Shown piece by piece: positions 49,593-53,845 of a stretch of 53,845 nucleotides of DNA. Source of the DNA: an uncultured Blautia sp. (GTDB lineage Bacteria > Bacillota > Clostridia > Lachnospirales > Lachnospiraceae); NCBI GenBank assembly GCA_934426285.1, contig CAKRYE010000007.1, forward strand, positions 1 to 53,845, in the 5' to 3' direction. Under the pieces are notes generated by a model. That model had not been told where the DNA came from, did no database searches, and saw only the letters and a program-made list of their open reading frames with translations. The position numbers and the translations under genes were made by a program. Every line of letters begins with the position of its first letter. Within the stretch, counting starts at the first letter, position 1.

Positions 49593-51794
49593 TTATTTTT
49601 CTACCGCTCTGAATGTAAATCTGATGGGCTGGTAATCTCCTGTTGTCAGTGGCAGAGGCAGACCTGCTTTCATAAGGGCTGCGCCTGTATATACTTTTCC
49701 TGTTGCTGTGTCTTCGTATTTCATATCAGCATCCAGTCCCTGTGGGTAGAAAAGATAAATATAAGGATTTGCTTCACTGTGGAATCTTACTCCGCATACA
49801 ACTGTTTCTTTCTTATCTTTAGATACAAACTGCCAGAGTACATGGTTGTTGTTTTCAAATGGATTCACCAGACGATAGTAGTCTCCTGACTGTACCAGAT
49901 GTTCCATTTCTTTATACTTCAGGATCTGCTCTCTGGCTGTCTTTTTCTCTTCTTCGGACATCTTCATCAGATCCAGCTCATAGCCGAAGGTACCTGCTGA
50001 TGCCACAATTCCTCTTGTCTCAAAAGGAGTAGTTCTTCCGGACTGATGATTCGGGCATACACTGACATGTGCACCCATTGCACTTATAGGATATCCGAAG
50101 GAGGTACCATACTGGATTTTCAGTCTGTCAATAGCGTCTGTATTGTCACTGCACCAGATCTGTGGAGAATAGTAAAGCATTCCAGCCTCAAATCTTCCGC
50201 CTCCGCCTGAGCAGGACTCAAACAGAAGATCCGGATATCTCTGTACCAGACTTTCCATCATTTCATAGACAGCCAGCACGTATCTGTGGTAAACCTCTCC
50301 CTGGCGTTCCTTTGGAAGAGCTGCTGAGAATACGTTATCTACACTTCGGTTCATATCCCATTTCACATAATCAGCCTTGCATGCATCCAGAACCTTAAAG
50401 ATCTGGTTCATAATGTGTTCTCGTACTTCTTTTCTGGTAATATCCAGATTTAACTGATGTCTGCTTCGGTTCATGGCACGTCCCGGGATTTTCAGAGCCC
50501 AGTCCGGATGCTCTCTGTACAGATCACTGTCCTCAGAGATCATCTCCGGTTCTACCCACAGACCGAATTTCAGTCCAAGTCCATGGATTCTCTCTGCAAG
50601 TGCAGGAAGTCCACCTTTAATCTTCTCTTCATTTACTTCCCAGTCGCCAAGTGCACACCAGTCATTATCTCTCTTTCCAAACCATCCGTCATCCAACACA
50701 AACATATCCAGTCCGATATTTTTTGCCTCTTCTGCAATGTGGTAAATCTTATCTGCGTCAAAATCAAAATAAGTTGCTTCCCAGTTATTTACCAGAATCG
50801 GTCTTGGCTGCTCTGTGTATTTGCTGCGGATCAGATTGCTTCTGTATGCATCATGATAGATTCTGGAAAGTTTTCCGAAACCTTCTGCTGAGTATGCCAT
50901 GATCACTTCCGGTGTCTCAAAGCTCTCTCCCTGTTCCAGTGTCCAGGAGAAATGATAAGGATGGATTCCCATTGCCACACGGGTATGTCCTACCTGATCC
51001 ACCTCTGTTTCAAATAAGAAGTTTCCACTGTATGCAAGTGCATATCCATAGCAGTCTCCATAAGCTTCCTCTGTATTTCGGTCACAGAGGATCACAAATG
51101 GATTGTGATGATGGCTGGAGGTGCCGCGGATACTTCCCACAGACCAGTTGCCATGACCAAGATGAGTTCTCTCCATCTGGCGTTCCATATTGTGTCTGCC
51201 ATAGAAGTGGACTGCATCCAGTTCTCTGTATTCATAGTCCATTTCCATAGACATTGCTTTTTTCACTGTAACCGGTGCTGTGCCTGTATTTTCCAGGCGT
51301 ACCGCTCTGGTGATCACATCAAGATGTGGAAATACACCATAGAGAAGATGTGCTTTCAGTCCGCTGACACGGTCTGTCAGAACGATTTCCAGTGTCTGTG
51401 CCTCATCTTCCTTTGCAAACATTGCAGGAAGTCCCTTCAGACTGTACTTTCCTTTTGTGATCTCATAGGACTCAAATTTCAGATTTGCAGTATCACTGCC
51501 GTCTGCCTGTTCTGTTTCCAGGCCATTGATACGATAATCACCATTTCCATATGTAGTATATTCCTGTGGCAGGGTATCTAATGAAAATGTTTTGTCCTTT
51601 TCTGCTTCATAAGGATTTCCTGAAAATCCTCTGTCCACACATACGATCCTGTCTGTGATCAGCGCATCGCCTACCGGACTTCCATAATACAGATGAACCA
51701 GAGTATCATACTCTCTTACCTGCATCTGATAAGTGCTGTGCTCTGTTCTCAGGTCGAATACTTTCTCTGCCTCATGATATTTGATCCATTCCAT
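49593..51794 (-). CDS. Alpha-galactosidase, glycoside hydrolase family 36
   Basis: This 733-residue enzyme has the GH36 layout: N-terminal beta-supersandwich (about 1-330), TIM barrel (about 335-650) and C-terminal beta domain. The nucleophile aspartate is in YVKWDMNRSVDN and the acid/base aspartate in WCSDNTDAIDRLKIQYG. The substrate-binding motifs VNNWEATYFDF and FVLDDGWFGKRD are intact. There is no signal peptide, so it acts in the cytoplasm on imported raffinose-family sugars or melibiose. The start ATG at 51794 is reasonably placed although the ribosome site (AGAGGTA) is modest. It is downstream of a sugar ABC importer on the same strand. Confidence 0.93.
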   Translation of the reverse strand: MEWIKYHEAEKVFDLRTEHSTYQMQVREYDTLVHLYYGSPVGDALITDRIVCVDRGFSGNPYEAEKDKTFSLDTLPQEYTTYGNGDYRINGLETEQADGSDTANLKFESYEITKGKYSLKGLPAMFAKEDEAQTLEIVLTDRVSGLKAHLLYGVFPHLDVITRAVRLENTGTAPVTVKKAMSMEMDYEYRELDAVHFYGRHNMERQMERTHLGHGNWSVGSIRGTSSHHHNPFVILCDRNTEEAYGDCYGYALAYSGNFLFETEVDQVGHTRVAMGIHPYHFSWTLEQGESFETPEVIMAYSAEGFGKLSRIYHDAYRSNLIRSKYTEQPRPILVNNWEATYFDFDADKIYHIAEEAKNIGLDMFVLDDGWFGKRDNDWCALGDWEVNEEKIKGGLPALAERIHGLGLKFGLWVEPEMISEDSDLYREHPDWALKIPGRAMNRSRHQLNLDITRKEVREHIMNQIFKVLDACKADYVKWDMNRSVDNVFSAALPKERQGEVYHRYVLAVYEMMESLVQRYPDLLFESCSGGGGRFEAGMLYYSPQIWCSDNTDAIDRLKIQYGTSFGYPISAMGAHVSVCPNHQSGRTTPFETRGIVASAGTFGYELDLMKMSEEEKKTAREQILKYKEMEHLVQSGDYYRLVNPFENNNHVLWQFVSKDKKETVVCGVRFHSEANPYIYLFYPQGLDADMKYEDTATGKVYTGAALMKAGLPLPLTTGDYQPIRFTFRAVEK

Positions 51795-51830
51795 ACTCTG
51801 TACCTCTCATTTCTTTGTTCTTTCTATTTT

Positions 51831-51875
51831 TGTCAAGCGGATAAAATCATCCGCTTCGCTACTTGATTCGGTTAA
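51831..51875 (+). repeat. Dispersed palindromic repeat, copy D
   Basis: TGTCAAGCGGATAAAATCAT then CCGCTTCGCTACTTGATTCGGTTAA. It is a close match to copy C and shares the stem AAGCGGAT/ATCCGCTT with copies A and B. Its terminal TTAA supplies the stop codon of the DUF624 gene (minus strand). Confidence 0.75.
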
Positions 51876-52537
51876 AATGCATACTGATCCGGTTCTGTGT
51901 CCACGTAGTGATGTTCCTCTTTCTCCTCTTTGAAGTAGGGTTTGAACAGTTTCCACATAAACCAGGAATCTGCATAGGCAGTCAGGGAGAACCCAAACAT
52001 CAGCCAGATCAGCAGATATACCGGGAAAAGTTTTGCATCTACAAGTGTCATTGTCATTGGCAGGATGGTGATCACTGCCACAGCTAATGCATAGCCTATA
52101 TGTTTAACCGCAAAATAAAATGCGTTTGTGATCAAAGTCATTGTTTTATTTTCAAATGCTGCAACTGTTGGAAATACATACAGTGCAACTGCCACCAGAG
52201 GAATATATACCGCAAAGATCACATAATTAAAAATCTGTGACATGGATCCCGGCATTGTTGCCAGAGCTTCTTTTTCCATATAAATAAATATTCCTGCTGC
52301 AGCCATCAGAATCCAGATCAGTGTGGACTGTTTGAAATTCTGCTTAAAGCTCTTAAAAAAATCATGAAGTACTCTGATATCTCCATCTTTATGGAGCTTC
52401 AATGTACAGTAAAATAATGCAGTGGTGGATGCCCCTGCTGTGATAACCGGAAGAGAGCACACGATCCACAGCAAATTTAATGCGATCAACTGACCTAAAA
52501 ATCCGAATATTCTGTCAAAAAGACTTCCTGGTTTCAT
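51872..52537 (-). CDS. DUF624 family (YesL-like) membrane protein
   Basis: This 221-residue protein has five or six transmembrane helices and the family start GSLFDRIFGFLGQLIALNLL, then SLPVITAGASTTALFY. DUF624/YesL proteins are usually encoded with oligosaccharide ABC importers and glycosidases, as here, but their role is not known. The start ATG at 52537 is preceded by AGGAAGAGG. It lies between the permease genes and the alpha-galactosidase gene. The stop codon falls within a dispersed repeat, so the repeat may have replaced the original 3' end. Confidence 0.85.
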   Translation of the reverse strand: MKPGSLFDRIFGFLGQLIALNLLWIVCSLPVITAGASTTALFYCTLKLHKDGDIRVLHDFFKSFKQNFKQSTLIWILMAAAGIFIYMEKEALATMPGSMSQIFNYVIFAVYIPLVAVALYVFPTVAAFENKTMTLITNAFYFAVKHIGYALAVAVITILPMTMTLVDAKLFPVYLLIWLMFGFSLTAYADSWFMWKLFKPYFKEEKEEHHYVDTEPDQYAF

Positions 52538-52622
52538 TTCTATCTACCTCTTCCTTTCCTGTCATTTATCTTCTTTTGTTTTATGTTTCAGTTTACTTTC
52601 TAAACATTATCAAATCCAGTTT

Positions 52623-52670
52623 CAGGCAAGCCCTGTTATAGTTTTCATTTTTTATAACAAAGCCTGCCTG
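52623..52670 (-). terminator. Hairpin downstream of the ABC permease genes
   Basis: CAGGCA(A)GC and TGTTATA pair with TATAACA and GC(C)TGCCTG around a T-rich loop. No T run follows on the minus strand, so termination may be partial and the hairpin may stabilise the upstream mRNA. Confidence 0.45.
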
Positions 52671-52741
52671 TGCAGCTCAGATCAAACAATTAATCTTTTT
52701 GAACACCTGAACTTTTACTTAATGCTTATTGTTTATTTTTA

Positions 52742-53566
52742 TTACAGCTTACCGCCGGATGTTGCAATACCTTCGATGAACTGTTTCTGGAAGATCAGAT
52801 ACAGTACGATCATCGGAATACATGCAAGCAGAGATGCTGCCATCAGCTGCGGATAGTTGTTGGTGTACTGTCCCTGCATTTTTGCAAGTGCTGCTGACAG
52901 AGGCATTACATCTTTGTTACAGATCAAAGGCCACATCAGGTCTTTGTATGCAAATACTGCTGTGAAGATTCCCAGTGCCACCATGGAAGAACGTGTCAGA
53001 GGAGCCATGATGAACAGGAAGGTCTGGCCGATGTTACATCCGTCAAGACGTGCAGCCTCTTCCAGATCTTTCGGAAGTCCCATATAAGCCTGTTTGAGGA
53101 GGAATGTACCAAATGCAGTAACAATACCGGGAAATACCAGGGCAAAAATGGTATTGAGCATTCCCATTTTACTTACCATTAAGTACTGTGGGATAATAAA
53201 GATCTGTCCAGGCACCATCATCTGGAAAAGGACCAGAGAGAACATCAGGTTTTTCCCCCTGAAGTTCAGACGTCCAAATGCATAGCCTGCCAGTGTTGCT
53301 GTCAGAACCGCACATACAACACGACCCAGGATCAGAAGCAATGTATTGATATACAGATGTAAGAAATCCATATTTTCGATTACTTCTTTAAAGCTGTCCC
53401 ATCTCCATGTAGACGGGAGGATTACGAACGGGTTGACAGAGGTTGCCTCTGTCATAGTTTTGAAAGCTGTCAGGATCATCCATAAGAAAGGAACCAGCAT
53501 GGTAATAGATACCAGTATCAGGATAACATGGATCAGAACTCTGTTTGCTTTATCTCTTGCTGCCAT
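52742..53566 (-). CDS. Carbohydrate ABC transporter permease (MalG-like)
   Basis: This 274-residue permease has six transmembrane helices and the EAA loop EEAARLDGCNIGQTFLFIMAPL, which docks the ATPase. Its N terminus (ILVSITMLVPFLWMILTAFK) is typical of the MalG/CUT1 family for oligosaccharides. It works with the MalF-like permease encoded immediately upstream. With the GH36 enzyme nearby, alpha-galactosides such as raffinose or melibiose are the likely cargo. The start ATG at 53566 follows AGGAGGG. The ATPase is probably the shared MsmK-type protein encoded elsewhere. Confidence 0.92.
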   Translation of the reverse strand: MAARDKANRVLIHVILILVSITMLVPFLWMILTAFKTMTEATSVNPFVILPSTWRWDSFKEVIENMDFLHLYINTLLLILGRVVCAVLTATLAGYAFGRLNFRGKNLMFSLVLFQMMVPGQIFIIPQYLMVSKMGMLNTIFALVFPGIVTAFGTFLLKQAYMGLPKDLEEAARLDGCNIGQTFLFIMAPLTRSSMVALGIFTAVFAYKDLMWPLICNKDVMPLSAALAKMQGQYTNNYPQLMAASLLACIPMIVLYLIFQKQFIEGIATSGGKL

Positions 53567-53578
53567 AATTATCCCTCC

Positions 53579-53845
53579 TTAATTATAGTGAACCCACTTC
53601 TTCTGGGCAATATTCTGGAATACTGTCATGATCATGATCACAACCAGAAGAAGTACGACGATTGTTGAACCATAGCCTTTGTTATTCTGTACAAAGGAAT
53701 TCTGGTAAAACAGGTAAACAAGTGACTGTGTCTTGTAAAGTGCAGGATTGTTTCTGTCCATAACCATAAAGATCAGGTCGAATACCTGCATGGCACCGAT
53801 AACACGGGTAACCATTACAAAGAAGATGGTCGGTGAAAGCAGCGG
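53579..53845 (-). CDS. Carbohydrate ABC transporter permease (MalF-like), C-terminal part cut by window edge
   Basis: The 88 codons present read PLLSPTIFFVMVTRVIGAMQ, then VFDLIFMVMDRNNPALYKTQ, and end in a transmembrane helix and QKKWVHYN. This is the C-terminal end of a CUT1 MalF/UgpA-type permease. The start and the EAA loop lie beyond the right edge. It ends 12 bases before the MalG-like start, so the two are co-transcribed. Confidence 0.9.
   Translation of the reverse strand, partial: PLLSPTIFFVMVTRVIGAMQVFDLIFMVMDRNNPALYKTQSLVYLFYQNSFVQNNKGYGSTIVVLLLVVIMIMTVFQNIAQKKWVHYN

Noticed and set aside
1..53845. tRNA, rRNA, CRISPR array, prophage or transposase genes
   Set aside because: I looked for characteristic sequences and protein motifs and saw none; a dedicated search could still find small items.

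Overview
The window looks like chromosomal DNA of a gut Clostridia bacterium, most likely Lachnospiraceae and close to Blautia. The reasons are the protein families (DUF1002, DUF1836, DUF5685, a Cys-tailed J-protein, cell-wall-binding repeats, an ECF transporter), strong AGGAGG ribosome binding sites, TTG starts, moderate GC, and a glycyl-radical microcompartment locus laid out much like the fucose/rhamnose (GRM5-type) locus of Clostridium phytofermentans. The genus is inferred; no rRNA or tRNA gene is present to confirm it.

Left part (1-11.5 kb), sugar uptake and entry. The window opens inside an L-fucose isomerase gene (fucI, minus strand), divergent from an AraC-type regulator. A two-subunit dihydroxyacetone-kinase-like pair (dhaK, dhaL) and a DeoR regulator follow on the plus strand. 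They converge on a minus-strand operon for a ribose-type ABC importer (rbsB, rbsA, rbsC), a methylthioribose/5-deoxyribose kinase (mtnK/drdK) and an isomerase (mtnA/drdI). A separately promoted fucU mutarotase lies upstream.

Centre (11.6-28.4 kb), the microcompartment. Read on the minus strand from 28.4 kb downward, the order is: B12-independent glycyl radical diol dehydratase and its activase; then, from a second promoter, a FucA-type aldolase, CoA-acylating aldehyde dehydrogenase, Zn alcohol dehydrogenase, four BMC-H shell genes, PduL, an EutN pentamer, a PduS-like flavo-Fe-S protein, a PduT-like trimer, a DeoR regulator, an Fe alcohol dehydrogenase, a PduO-like protein and RecQ. The inferred chemistry is cleavage of fuculose-1-P (or rhamnulose-1-P) to DHAP plus lactaldehyde, reduction to 1,2-propanediol, dehydration to propionaldehyde, and disproportionation to propanol and propionyl-P. 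The mtnK/mtnA module would supply 5-deoxyribulose-1-P, which the same aldolase could cleave to DHAP plus acetaldehyde. That would make this a two-input microcompartment. Both microcompartment promoters carry paired copies of one TTGT(G/T)TT-rich element directly upstream of the -35 box.

Right part (28.7-53.8 kb), mostly housekeeping and surface functions. It holds a PHP phosphoesterase, a Cys-rich mini-protein under a cobalamin riboswitch, two NlpC/P60 cell-wall hydrolases, diaminopimelate dehydrogenase, a Zn-ribbon/DUF5685/J-domain operon, a flavin reductase, RlmI-like and RlmD-like methyltransferases, a GNAT acetyltransferase, a DUF1002 secreted protein, PcrA, an ECF transporter (S, fused AA', T), DUF1836, and an alpha-galactosidase cluster with a sugar ABC importer that runs off the right edge.

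Small palindromic repeats are scattered through the intergenic regions, including a 69-bp perfect inverted pair about 5 kb apart. No insertion sequence, CRISPR array, tRNA or rRNA was recognised.
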